From an uncultured Christensenella sp. (lineage in GTDB: Bacteria; Bacillota; Clostridia; Christensenellales; Borkfalkiaceae), in the NCBI GenBank assembly GCA_910576655.1, contig CAJTJC010000009.1, forward strand, positions 1 through 64,000: DNA of 64,000 nt, given 5' to 3'. The notes below the pieces were generated by a model. That model was not told the origin of the DNA. It did not search any database and saw nothing but the letters and a program-made list of their open reading frames with translations. Below, piece after piece: positions 13,955-22,068 of this stretch; position 1 is the stretch's first letter; each line of letters begins with the position of its first letter. Position numbers and translations under genes: made by a program.

Positions 13955-15469
13955 TTGGAAAAGATTGGCATTATAGATTTGGGCTCAAATTCCGCGCGGC
14001 TTGTGATAGTAAATCTATTCGCCGACGGCTATTTTATGGTTGTTGACGAACTTAAAGAAAGCGTCAGGCTCGGTCAGGATATGGAGAGGGACGGTTTCTT
14101 AAAGCCCCAGCGCGTGGCGGAAACCATAAGAACGCTTAAAATGTTCAGAAAGCTTTGCGACGCAAGCGGAGTAACGCGCATTATCGCGGTTGCTACGGCG
14201 GCGGTTCGCCGTGCAAAAAATCAGCGCAGCTTCCTTGACGAAATTCAGGCGAGCTGCGGAATTAAAATCCGCGTTCTTTCCGCCGAGGAAGAGGCGGTCT
14301 ACGTTTACCGCGGCGTAATAAATACCATGGACGTGCCCAAGGGCTTGATTCTCGAGATAGGCGGCGGCGCTACGAAGATAGTCTATTACAACCGCAGAAA
14401 TATCCTCAACTATACCACCCTGCCGTTCGGCGCGGTCACGCTTACGGGGCTTTTCTCAGGCGACGGCTTGAAGCCCGAGGAGCAGGCGCAGAAGATAGAG
14501 GAATTTTTTACCGAGCAGCTTAAAAAGGTTGCCTGGATAAACGAGGTGGACCCCGACGTTCAGATGATAGGCGTAGGCGGTTCGTTCAGAAATCTGTTTA
14601 AAATAAGTAAAATGGTACATAAGTACCCCATAGATTTGGTTCATAACTACACCATGCCCACCGAGGACTTTATGCCCGTTTACGACATGATAAAGGTTCT
14701 CGACATCGACAAGAAAAAGAGAATTAAGGGTCTTTCGGCGGAGCGCGCTGACATTCTTCCCGCGGCGCTTGCCATAATAAAATCGTTCGTGACGTTCTTC
14801 AATTTCGAAAAATTCACGTTCTCTGGCTCGGGGCTCAGAGAGGGCATAATGTTCAATCAGGCGCTTCCCATAACAGAGGAAAAGCCCATCTCCGACGTTC
14901 TAAATTATTCGCTTACCACGCTCGTCAGATATTACGGCTGCGACGTGAAGCACGTCGAGCACGTGGTCAATCTCAGCATACAGCTTTTCAAGCAGCTCAG
15001 GGTTTTGCACAAATTCCCGCGCCAGTATTTAAAGGTGTTAAAGGTTGCGGCTACGCTGCACGACTGCGGACAGCGCATTAAATTCTACAACCACCAGAGG
15101 CATAGCTGCTACGTTATCTTGAACGCCGCGCTTTACGGCGTAACGCATAGGGAAATCGTGCTTGCCGCGTTTACTGCGTGCTGCCATAAGAAAGAGGACA
15201 TCAACCTTTACGAGTGGGCGAAGTACAAGGATATTTTGCAGGAAGACGATATAGAGATAGTAAAGCGCCTCGGCATAATGCTGAGAATTGCCGAAAGTCT
15301 GGACAGGGCTATGTCGGGCACGATTAAGTCCGTCAACTGCGACATTTTAGGCGATTCCGTGATTATGAAAACGGAGGTCGACGGCGACGCCGCCCTTGAA
15401 ATCCGCGCGGCGATGCAGGCGGGCGGAGAGTTCAAAAAGGCGTTCCATAAAAATCTGGAAATACTGTAA
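13955..15469 (+). CDS. Ppx/GppA family phosphatase with C-terminal HD domain
   Basis: A 504-residue exopolyphosphatase/pppGpp phosphohydrolase family protein. The ASKHA domain covers 1-300 (IGIIDLGSNSARLVI, LSAEEEAVYVYRGVINT, LILEIGGGATKIVYY, FPFGAVTLT-like LPFGAVTLTG, IGVGGSFRNL). The C-terminal part is an HD-type domain (LKVAATLHDCGQRIKFYNHQRHSCYVILN). The best start is TTG 13955, where AGAGG lies 6 nt upstream and MEKIGIIDLGSNS matches the family start; ATG 13937 in the same frame has no ribosome site. TATAAT at 13917-13922 is the probable -10. It would hydrolyse polyphosphate or (p)ppGpp. Confidence 0.9.
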   Translation: MEKIGIIDLGSNSARLVIVNLFADGYFMVVDELKESVRLGQDMERDGFLKPQRVAETIRTLKMFRKLCDASGVTRIIAVATAAVRRAKNQRSFLDEIQASCGIKIRVLSAEEEAVYVYRGVINTMDVPKGLILEIGGGATKIVYYNRRNILNYTTLPFGAVTLTGLFSGDGLKPEEQAQKIEEFFTEQLKKVAWINEVDPDVQMIGVGGSFRNLFKISKMVHKYPIDLVHNYTMPTEDFMPVYDMIKVLDIDKKKRIKGLSAERADILPAALAIIKSFVTFFNFEKFTFSGSGLREGIMFNQALPITEEKPISDVLNYSLTTLVRYYGCDVKHVEHVVNLSIQLFKQLRVLHKFPRQYLKVLKVAATLHDCGQRIKFYNHQRHSCYVILNAALYGVTHREIVLAAFTACCHKKEDINLYEWAKYKDILQEDDIEIVKRLGIMLRIAESLDRAMSGTIKSVNCDILGDSVIMKTEVDGDAALEIRAAMQAGGEFKKAFHKNLEIL

Positions 15470-15473
15470 TAAG

Positions 15474-15495
15474 AATGCCGCAGCCATGCGGCATT
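15474..15495 (+). terminator. hairpin after ppx, weak terminator
   Basis: AATGCCGCA (15474-15482) pairs with TGCGGCATT (15487-15495); only a short T run follows, so read-through into maf is possible. Confidence 0.5.
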
Positions 15496-15513
15496 TAACT
15501 TGAAGAAAAAATT

Positions 15514-16065
15514 ATGAAATACGTTTTAGCAAGCGCTTCGCCGCGGCGCAGGGAGCTGTTTTCCCTAATCGTACCCGAATTCGAGGTGGTACCCGCGACG
15601 GGCGAAGAAAAGTTCAATATGTCGCTGTTTCCAGAGCAGGTCGTCTGCTCGGTTGCCGAGGGCAAGTGCGACGAGGTGTTTGAAAAGTATTCCGACTGCG
15701 CGGTTATCGGTTGCGATACGGTAGTCGTATTCGAGGGCGAGATTTTGGGCAAGCCCCAAAACGGCGACGACGCGGCGGCAACGCTTAAAAGGCTTTCGGG
15801 CAAAACGCACTACGTCATAACCGCGGTATGTATCCGCACCAAAAATAAAAAGCTTACCGAGTTTGAAAAGACGGAGGTTCGCTTCAACAGCCTTTCGGAC
15901 GAGTTTATAAGAATTTACGTCGACAGCGGTTCGCCGCTCGACAAGGCGGGCAGCTACGGCATACAGGACGGAGGGCTTGTAAAAGAATATTTCGGCAGCT
16001 ATACCAACGTGGTGGGGTTGCCCGTTTCACTTGTGAAAAAAATGCTTGAAGAGGTACTTCGATGA
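15514..16065 (+). CDS. maf: Maf family nucleoside triphosphate pyrophosphatase
   Basis: A 183-residue Maf protein, a house-cleaning pyrophosphatase acting on dTTP/UTP-type or modified nucleotides. LASASPRRRELFSL is the N-terminal phosphate-binding motif, IGCDTVVVFEGEILGKP carries the catalytic Asp region, and SGKTHYVITAVCI, SPLDKAGSYGIQD and NVVGLPVSLV complete the family set. Its stop overlaps the start of the mreB-like gene by 4 nt, the usual maf-mreB neighbourhood. Confidence 0.93.
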   Translation: MKYVLASASPRRRELFSLIVPEFEVVPATGEEKFNMSLFPEQVVCSVAEGKCDEVFEKYSDCAVIGCDTVVVFEGEILGKPQNGDDAAATLKRLSGKTHYVITAVCIRTKNKKLTEFEKTEVRFNSLSDEFIRIYVDSGSPLDKAGSYGIQDGGLVKEYFGSYTNVVGLPVSLVKKMLEEVLR

Positions 16066-17063
16066 GGAGAATTGCAGTTGATTTCGGTTCGAGCGAAACC
16101 AAAATCTGTATTGCGGGCAGCGGGGTCGTGCTAAAAGAGGCGACCTGTATCGCCGTTGAAGAGGACGGCGAAAGCTTTACCGTTAAGGCGTACGGCGACA
16201 AGGCGCGCGCCCTGTCGGGCAGGGCGGCGGTCAATACGCACATAGTCAATCCCGTGTTCGAGGGCGACGTCGTTCACGAAAACCTCGCCGCGTGCCTGCT
16301 GTCTTATTTTCTCGACAAAATAGAAATTACGCGCCGCAGGGCGAAATATACCGAGGTCATTTTTATCCTTCCGTGCGGAAGCGGGGAAGACCTTAAAGAA
16401 AAGTACAGGCGCCTCGCCGCCGATTGCGGTATCGGCGCGGTCAGCTTTACGATAACGCCGTTCGCGGCGGTGCTCGGGCACAACGTCGCCATTAACGAGA
16501 GCAGACCTATGTTCTGCCTCGACATAGGCTACGGCATTACCAATATCGCCGCGCTGTCGCAGGACGGGCTTATTTACGGCATAAACGTCAATCTCGGCGG
16601 CGGCAATATCGACGTGCATATTATCGACGAGCTTGCCGACAAGCGCAATTTGAGCATAGGCGCGCTGACTGCCGAGCGGGTCAAAAACACCGTCGGCAGT
16701 CTTCTGCACGACGACAACAAGATGACCGTTGCCGACGGCAGAGACTTAGAGAGCGGCGCTCCGTCGTCTATTGCGGTCAATTCCTCGCATATCTACGAAT
16801 ATATTTTAACCTACGTCGATAAAATTTTGGAGTACGTTTCGCTTGTAATGTCCAAGCTGGACGCCGAGGTCGCGTCGGGTATAGTCCACGGCGGAATTTA
16901 TCTTTCGGGCGGACTTATGAAAATGGACGGTCTTGCCGAGTATATCAAGGATAAGCTTCGTATTCCCGTAAATTTACCCGACGAGCCGCAGCTCGCCGCC
17001 GTAATCGGCGCGGGCACGATTTTGGCAAACGATTTTCTTTATACGAGGCTTGCAACGGAATAA
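16062..17063 (+). CDS. MreB-like actin-family cell-shape protein
   Basis: A 333-residue actin/Hsp70-fold protein. It has phosphate 1 (AVDFGSSETKICI), connect 1, phosphate 2 (CLDIGYGITNIAALSQDGLIYGINVNLGGGNID) and adenosine motifs (GIYLSGGLMKMDGLAEYI, VIGAGTILA). It is divergent from typical MreB/Mbl (no KGF-type or GGG exact matches), so it may be a specialised paralog. MreB filaments guide lateral wall synthesis. It sits between maf and a membrane protein gene with 4-nt and 1-nt overlaps, so all three are coupled; mreC/mreD are not here. Confidence 0.75.
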   Translation: MRRIAVDFGSSETKICIAGSGVVLKEATCIAVEEDGESFTVKAYGDKARALSGRAAVNTHIVNPVFEGDVVHENLAACLLSYFLDKIEITRRRAKYTEVIFILPCGSGEDLKEKYRRLAADCGIGAVSFTITPFAAVLGHNVAINESRPMFCLDIGYGITNIAALSQDGLIYGINVNLGGGNIDVHIIDELADKRNLSIGALTAERVKNTVGSLLHDDNKMTVADGRDLESGAPSSIAVNSSHIYEYILTYVDKILEYVSLVMSKLDAEVASGIVHGGIYLSGGLMKMDGLAEYIKDKLRIPVNLPDEPQLAAVIGAGTILANDFLYTRLATE

Positions 17064-17905
17064 TGAAAAATGCATTCAGCTTCGACGCGGAGGGCAGACA
17101 GCCTTACAATAATTTTATAATAAAGGAAAGCGATGCGGAAGTCGTTGCAAAACAGGATGCGACTTTAAAAGCTATCTGCGCGTTCGAGAAGAAATATTCT
17201 CTTCCGACGTATTTAAAGGTGATAATGTATATATGCGCATTCGTTGCGGCAATGGTAATTTTGGGCGTGTTGGATGCCGTTATCGACGGACTGCCGTTTG
17301 CCGAGGCGTACGGCAACGCCCCGTGGCTCTTCTACGTCGGCGGAGCCTGTTTCGTCGTTTTTGTCGTTTTGCTTTGCATATCCCGCTATCTTGATTTCAA
17401 AGGGTCGAAATCACCCGAATTTCAAAGGCTTACCCAAGAGGTGAACGAAGTTACCGCCGAAAGCTATGCCCGTCTCGGCGTGCCCGACGATGCCCGCAGT
17501 ATAAGCGTTCTCGCATATCATTTCAAGATAAAAAGGGGAAAGGAAAAGCCCGCCGCGTACGTCAGTCACGCTATGCAGGAAATGAAAATTTACTCCGACG
17601 GCGACAGCCTTTATATTGCCAGCCTGCATTGCCTGACGGCGATACCGTTTGCCGATATTCGGACAATAGTCGAAAATAAAAAGCGCACTGCTTTTATTCA
17701 ATGGACGAAGGACAAATCATACCGTTCGCCCGAATACAAACGGTATAAGGTAAGGGCTTTTCAGTACGGTTTAGCGACGAAGACTTATTCCGTGCGCATA
17801 GCGTCGGACGGGGCGGAGGCGGAAATTCTTATTCCCAATTTCGAAATAGAAATCCTGAAAACTTTCGTATCCTTGCCGATACAACCCGCGGTTGAGAAAA
17901 AATAA
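17063..17905 (+). CDS. two-helix membrane protein, unknown function
   Basis: A 280-residue protein with a cytoplasmic N-terminal region, two membrane helices (about 53-70 and 88-108) and a 165-residue soluble C-terminal domain. The C-terminal part (MKIYSDGDSLYIASLHCLTAIPFADI and YSVRIASDGAEAEILIPNFEIEIL) has the look of a beta-rich PH-like domain. It begins in a TAATG overlap with the mreB-like gene, so a link to the cell-shape machinery is possible. I do not recognise a family. Confidence 0.6.
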   Translation: MKNAFSFDAEGRQPYNNFIIKESDAEVVAKQDATLKAICAFEKKYSLPTYLKVIMYICAFVAAMVILGVLDAVIDGLPFAEAYGNAPWLFYVGGACFVVFVVLLCISRYLDFKGSKSPEFQRLTQEVNEVTAESYARLGVPDDARSISVLAYHFKIKRGKEKPAAYVSHAMQEMKIYSDGDSLYIASLHCLTAIPFADIRTIVENKKRTAFIQWTKDKSYRSPEYKRYKVRAFQYGLATKTYSVRIASDGAEAEILIPNFEIEILKTFVSLPIQPAVEKK

Positions 17906-17966
17906 ACCGACAGTTTAGCAATTCAACCGACAGTCGCTTACAATCAGGCTTGTGCGGCGGTATAAT
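17905..17966 (+). promoter_or_regulatory. promoter with tandem direct repeats upstream of the XRE regulator gene
   Basis: TTACAA (17938-17943), 17 nt, TATAAT (17961-17966). Just upstream the decamer AACCGACAGT occurs twice (17905-17914 and 17925-17934) with a 20-bp period, i.e. on the same face of the helix, which fits an activator or autoregulator site. Confidence 0.6.
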
Positions 17967-17999
17967 TTAGTTACACTAATAAAAAGAGAGGTATTAATT

Positions 18000-18497
18000 A
18001 TGTCGTCATTAGGCGAAAGAATTGCAATGCACAGAAAGGCAAAGGGGCTTACGCAGGAAGCACTTGCCGAAAAATGTTCGGTCACGGCGCAGGCGGTTTC
18101 CAAATGGGAAAACGATTTGACTGCCCCCGACATATCGCTTTTTCCGCGTCTGTCGGAAATTTTGGGAGTGACCTGCGACGAGCTGTTGGGCGCACAGCGT
18201 GCGCAGACGGTTGCGGTCAGCGCGGAGTCGGTTGACTTTACCAAAATGCTTTTAAAAGTCCGCGTCCTCAGTGGCGACGGCGACAAGGTCAACCTTAACC
18301 TGCCGCTGTCTATTGCAGAACTTCTCATCAAAAACAAGGACTTCGTGCTCAGCAAGGGCGGGGACGGAAAGGCGTGGAACGCATTACAGGGCGTTGATTT
18401 CGAGCAGATAATTTCGCTCGTCAAAAACGGCGTAATGGGAAAGCTGGTAGAAATCGAGAGCGCGGACGGCGACAAGGTAGAGGTCTGGGTTGAATGA
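18000..18497 (+). CDS. XRE family regulator with a SHOCT-like C-terminal domain
   Basis: A 165-residue regulator. Residues 3-62 form an XRE helix-turn-helix (GERIAMHRKAKGLTQEALAEKCSVTAQAVSKWEND). The C-terminal part (MLLKVRVLSGDGDKVNLNLPLSIAELLI and GKLVEIESADGDKVEVWVE) matches the short beta-alpha domain found in small DUF2089/SHOCT-like proteins of Firmicutes. The start at 18000 has AGAGAGG 8 nt upstream. It is coupled by a 4-nt overlap to a 77-residue gene. Confidence 0.8.
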   Translation: MSSLGERIAMHRKAKGLTQEALAEKCSVTAQAVSKWENDLTAPDISLFPRLSEILGVTCDELLGAQRAQTVAVSAESVDFTKMLLKVRVLSGDGDKVNLNLPLSIAELLIKNKDFVLSKGGDGKAWNALQGVDFEQIISLVKNGVMGKLVEIESADGDKVEVWVE

Positions 18498-18727
18498 AAC
18501 TGGCTTTCGACCGTAAAAGACTTCATTTACGGCTGTGGTTTGGTGCAAGGTTCGCGCTGTTTATCGCTTTGAAAATATTAAAGCATAATGACCCCGAAAC
18601 GGCGGCTTCGCTGCGACCGGTCGGCAAAGACCTTGTAAAGCTTTTAAAGCAGAGCAAGCGTTTTCACGGCAGACTGAAAATAGTCGAAATAGAAAGCGAC
18701 GGTATGCGCATTTCGTTGAAGTTATAA
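18494..18727 (+). CDS. small basic protein coupled to the XRE regulator, unknown function
   Basis: A 77-residue protein starting in an ATGA overlap with the regulator gene. It has a hydrophobic stretch (LRLWFGARFALFIALKIL, about 13-30) and ends in RLKIVEIESDGMRISLKL, which echoes the end of the upstream protein (KLVEIESADGDKVEV). It may be a partner that binds that domain or the membrane. No family recognised. Confidence 0.55.
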   Translation: MKLAFDRKRLHLRLWFGARFALFIALKILKHNDPETAASLRPVGKDLVKLLKQSKRFHGRLKIVEIESDGMRISLKL

Positions 18728-18729
18728 AT

Positions 18730-18760
18730 TAAGCCGCGCCTTTAAAAAGGCGCGGCTTTT
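18730..18760. terminator. bidirectional terminator
   Basis: AAGCCGCGCC (18731-18740) pairs with GGCGCGGCTT (18749-18758) between convergent genes. Confidence 0.88.
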
Positions 18761-19499
18761 AATTGCTTTCGCCGTCGGACTCAGGCGCAGCGGATTTCTT
18801 TTTTATAAGGTATTCGTACAAATACGCTATTCCGTACGCGGCGCCTATCAGCGCGGGCTCGACAACGTACCAGGCAATAAACGTATTGGGTATTAACGGC
18901 TTGCCTATATACATAGGGTTCTCGAACCCGAACGCGTCTATCAGAAACTGACCGTAAACCAGCATTACGCAAACAGCGATAGGCAGAACGAACGTCTTTT
19001 TTACGCAGGGCTTGAAATGCCCCGTCATAGTAAGAAATACAGTAATATAGAACGCGAGCGCGTGGTGCAGCAAGCCCGAAATGGTTGCGGGGTACAAAAA
19101 TCCCGTCGGCTCGCCGTGAAATTTCTGTCCTATAAAGTCGGGATAGAATACCGCAATCATGCCCCCGAAAAACATCGTGTAAACGAATATATGGTACGGC
19201 CATGCTCCGCGCTTGAAGAATATGCAGCTAAGCGCAAGGCAAAGGCTGCCCACGCCGCAAAAGCTGTCGGGGATTAATCCCCACGCCGATTCCCTATGAA
19301 AGCAGATTGCTATTCTGTTGAAGATAATAAACGCAAGCAGCGCCCCGCCCAAAATTTTTACCGTTAAGTCAACCGCCCTTTCGGACTTGACCTTCAGTTT
19401 TACGAAAACGAGGCTTCCCGCGCCCGCCGCCAGAAAAATTGCAATAAAGGTTAAATGCTCCCAGCCGTATATTTTGGCTGCGGTCAAAGAAAGTATCAT
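18759..19499 (-). CDS. YwaF/TMEM164-like integral membrane protein
   Basis: A 246-residue protein with seven hydrophobic segments. WEHLTFIAIFLAAG near the N-terminus, CFHRESAWGLIPDSFCGVGSLCLALSC, the loop PYHIFVYTMFFGGMIAVFYPDF, and LLHHALAFYITVFL fit the YwaF (TIGR02206) family, related to eukaryotic TMEM164. Function in bacteria is unknown. On the minus strand the ATG is exactly at the predicted transcription start of a TTGCAA-17-TATAAT promoter, so translation is probably leaderless. Confidence 0.7.
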   Translation of the reverse strand: MILSLTAAKIYGWEHLTFIAIFLAAGAGSLVFVKLKVKSERAVDLTVKILGGALLAFIIFNRIAICFHRESAWGLIPDSFCGVGSLCLALSCIFFKRGAWPYHIFVYTMFFGGMIAVFYPDFIGQKFHGEPTGFLYPATISGLLHHALAFYITVFLTMTGHFKPCVKKTFVLPIAVCVMLVYGQFLIDAFGFENPMYIGKPLIPNTFIAWYVVEPALIGAAYGIAYLYEYLIKKKSAAPESDGESN

Positions 19500-19534
19500 A
19501 AATCAATTATATAGTTTAGCCGCGCAAATTGCAA
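19499..19534 (-). promoter_or_regulatory. ywaF-like gene promoter; start codon at predicted transcription start
   Basis: Minus strand: TTGCAA (19534-19529), 17 nt, TATAAT (19511-19506), six bases, then ATG (19499). Confidence 0.75.
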
Positions 19535-19545
19535 CAAAATAGAAA

Positions 19546-19583
19546 TTGACTTTATACAAAAATTAAGTTAAAATTAAAATATG
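19546..19583 (+). promoter_or_regulatory. promoter of the membrane protein-lepA operon; start codon at predicted transcription start
   Basis: TTGACT (19546-19551), 17 nt, TAAAAT (19569-19574), six bases, then ATG (19581). It is back-to-back with the ywaF-like promoter. Confidence 0.75.
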
Positions 19584-19964
19584 GAACCAAAAAGAATACC
19601 GTCAATTATAGTTTTAATAATATTTTTTGCCTTGTTGTGCTTTTTGTGTTGGCTTGATATGCTTCTGGCAGTTAATCTGCCCGCCGCACTTGATAATCCT
19701 AAAATGCCCGAATCCACGGGTGACGGTACGGCTGATATTGTAGTAACAGGGCTTGTCGCGTTAAGCTTAGGTATGGGTTTCATTTTCGTTTTAGCTATCT
19801 CGGCGTTTATTATTGTAACCGCTTTGGTTTGTCTCGGCTTTTCGATACGCAATACCAAAGCCGAAAACAAGCCTGTCAAGGTAATAAATATATTTCTTTC
19901 CTGCTGTTTCGCCGCGGCTGCGGCGTTGGGGATAATTTCCATAATTTTATTGAGGGTACTATGA
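19581..19964 (+). CDS. small three-helix membrane protein, unknown function
   Basis: A 127-residue protein with three membrane helices (about 8-30, 55-85, 105-126) separated by short loops. There is no Shine-Dalgarno site; the ATG is the seventh base after TAAAAT, so it appears leaderless. Its stop overlaps the lepA start (ATGA), meaning lepA translation is coupled to it. No family is recognised. Confidence 0.6.
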   Translation: MEPKRIPSIIVLIIFFALLCFLCWLDMLLAVNLPAALDNPKMPESTGDGTADIVVTGLVALSLGMGFIFVLAISAFIIVTALVCLGFSIRNTKAENKPVKVINIFLSCCFAAAAALGIISIILLRVL

Positions 19965-21766
19965 AAAAAGACAACATACGCAACTTCTGCATAATAGCGC
20001 ATATCGACCACGGTAAAAGCACGCTTGCCGACCGACTTATCGAAAAGACGGGGCAGGTTTCCAAGCGGGATATGGAAAACCAGCTTTTGGACTCTATGGA
20101 CTTAGAGCGCGAGCGCGGCATAACCATAAAGCTTACGCCCGTAAGAATGTTCTATACGGCGAAAGACGGGCAGGAGTACGTTTTCAATTTAATAGACACT
20201 CCCGGTCACGTCGACTTCACTTACGAGGTCTCGCGTTCGCTTGCCGCGTGCGAGGGCGCGATTTTAATCGTCGACGCGTCGCAGGGGGTCGAGGCGCAGA
20301 CGCTTGCGAACGTCTACCTCGCTTTGGAAAACAACCTTGAAATTATTCCCGTTATAAACAAGATAGATTTGCCCTCCGCCCGTCCCGACGACGCCAAAAA
20401 GGAAATAGAGGACGTAATCGGGCTTGACGCTTCGTACGCGCCGCTCGTTTCCGCCAAAGAGGGAATAGGGATAGAGGACGTGCTCGAAAGCGTGGTCAAG
20501 TATTTTCCCGCGCCGCAGGGCGATTCCGACGCTCCGCTTAAAGCGCTTATTTTCGACAGCTATTACGACAATTACAAGGGCGTAATTTTGTTCGTGCGCG
20601 TAAAGGACGGCTCAATCAAGGCGGGCGACAGGATAAAGACTTTCCGTTCCGATAAAATTTACGACGTGGTCGAGGTCGGCGTGTTCAGCCCCAACCTCTG
20701 CCCCAAGGACGGGCTTTATACGGGCGAGGTCGGCTATATCGCCGCGTCGATAAAGTCCATTTTGGACGTTGCCGTCGGCGACACCGTAATCAACGCGGAC
20801 GCGCCCGCGGCCGAGCCGTTGCCCGGTTACAAAAAGGTGCAAAGCGTGGTGTTCTGCGGAATTTACCCGCTTGACGGCAGCAGGTTCAACGACTTAAAGG
20901 AAGCAATTTTAAAATTACAGCTAAACGACGCTTCGCTTATTTTCGAGCCCGACAATTCCGTGGCTCTCGGCTTCGGCTTCCGCTGCGGCTTTCTGGGACT
21001 GCTGCACATGGAAATCATACAGGAGCGTATCGAGCGCGAGTTCGGTCTTGAAATTATAACCACCGCGCCCAGCGTAAGCTATAAGGTAGTTAAGACCGAC
21101 GGCGAGGTCGTTTTCGTGGACAATCCCTCGCACCTGCCCCCGCAGTCCGAAATAGAGCACATGGAAGAGCCCATCGTCAAGGCGGACATTTATTCCCCGC
21201 CCGACTATCTCGGTCAGATAATGGACTTATGCCGCGAGAAGCGCGGCACGTTCCTGCAAATGACCTACCTCGACGCAAGCAGGGTCCGCCTCGAATACAA
21301 CCTGCCTTTAAACGAAATTATCTTCGACTTTTTCGACAGTATCAAGTCCCGCACGCGCGGATATGCAAGCTTCGATTACGAGCTTATCGGTTACGAAAAA
21401 AGCAAGCTTGTCAAGCTTGATATACTTTTGAACGGCGAGGCGTGCGACGCGCTTTCAATGATAGTGCACGAGGATTCGGCTTATAACCGCGGTCGCACCC
21501 TTTGCGAAAATTTGAAGGAAGCAATTCCCCGTCAGCTTTTCGAGGTGCCCGTACAGGCAGCGATAGGCGGCAAGATTATTGCGCGCGAAACGGTCAAGGC
21601 GGTCAGAAAGGACGTGCTTGCCAAGTGCTACGGCGGCGACATAACCCGCAAGAAAAAGCTGCTTGAAAAACAGAAAGAGGGCAAAAAACGCATGCGCTCG
21701 ATAGGCTCGGTCGAGGTTCCGTCCGAGGTGTTCATGCAAATACTTAAAACCAACAAAGACCGATGA
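19961..21766 (+). CDS. lepA: elongation factor 4 (LepA)
   Basis: A 601-residue translational GTPase that back-translocates or remodels stalled ribosomes. G1 is IAHIDHGKSTLADRL, G2 lies in RGITIKL, G3 in IDTPGHVDF, G4 is NKIDLPSA, and the LepA-specific C-terminal domain includes RQLFEVPVQAAIGGKIIARETVKA, DVLAKCYGGDITRKKKLLEKQKEGKKRM. The start at 19961 gives MKKDNIRNFCIIAHIDHGKST, the family N-terminus; an upstream in-frame extension lies within the previous gene. It forms the lepA-MGMT-hemW operon with 4-nt overlaps. Confidence 0.97.
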   Translation: MKKDNIRNFCIIAHIDHGKSTLADRLIEKTGQVSKRDMENQLLDSMDLERERGITIKLTPVRMFYTAKDGQEYVFNLIDTPGHVDFTYEVSRSLAACEGAILIVDASQGVEAQTLANVYLALENNLEIIPVINKIDLPSARPDDAKKEIEDVIGLDASYAPLVSAKEGIGIEDVLESVVKYFPAPQGDSDAPLKALIFDSYYDNYKGVILFVRVKDGSIKAGDRIKTFRSDKIYDVVEVGVFSPNLCPKDGLYTGEVGYIAASIKSILDVAVGDTVINADAPAAEPLPGYKKVQSVVFCGIYPLDGSRFNDLKEAILKLQLNDASLIFEPDNSVALGFGFRCGFLGLLHMEIIQERIEREFGLEIITTAPSVSYKVVKTDGEVVFVDNPSHLPPQSEIEHMEEPIVKADIYSPPDYLGQIMDLCREKRGTFLQMTYLDASRVRLEYNLPLNEIIFDFFDSIKSRTRGYASFDYELIGYEKSKLVKLDILLNGEACDALSMIVHEDSAYNRGRTLCENLKEAIPRQLFEVPVQAAIGGKIIARETVKAVRKDVLAKCYGGDITRKKKLLEKQKEGKKRMRSIGSVEVPSEVFMQILKTNKDR

Positions 21767-22068
21767 GCGACTTTTTCAACGCCGTTTACGAATTCGTCAA
21801 AACCGTGCCGTGCGGCAGGGTCGTCGGCTACGGCGACGTGGCGCGCGCAATAGGCAAGCCACGCGCAAGCAGGCAGGTCGGCTGGGCGCTTCATTCCAAT
21901 CCCTATTACGGCGTAGTGCCCTGTCATAGGGTGGTGTTCAAGGACGGCTCGCTTGCGCCGGGCTTTGCGTTCGGCGGCAGCGGCGTTCAGCGCGCCATGC
22001 TCGAAGCTGAGGGCGTAAAATTTATCGGCGACAAAGTAGATATGAAAACTTACAGGTGGCAACAATGA
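21763..22068 (+). CDS. single-domain O6-alkylguanine-DNA alkyltransferase
   Basis: A 101-residue protein consisting only of the DNA-binding/active-site domain of MGMT (AVYEFVKTVPCGRVVGYGDVARAIGKPRASRQVGWALHSNP would be its helix-turn-helix part, seen here as consecutive short motifs). The acceptor cysteine is C54 in VVPCHRVV. Because the cysteine is retained, it should be an active methyltransferase rather than an alkyltransferase-like protein, which has Trp there. It lacks the usual N-terminal domain. It overlaps lepA and hemW by 4 nt each. Confidence 0.88.
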   Translation: MSDFFNAVYEFVKTVPCGRVVGYGDVARAIGKPRASRQVGWALHSNPYYGVVPCHRVVFKDGSLAPGFAFGGSGVQRAMLEAEGVKFIGDKVDMKTYRWQQ

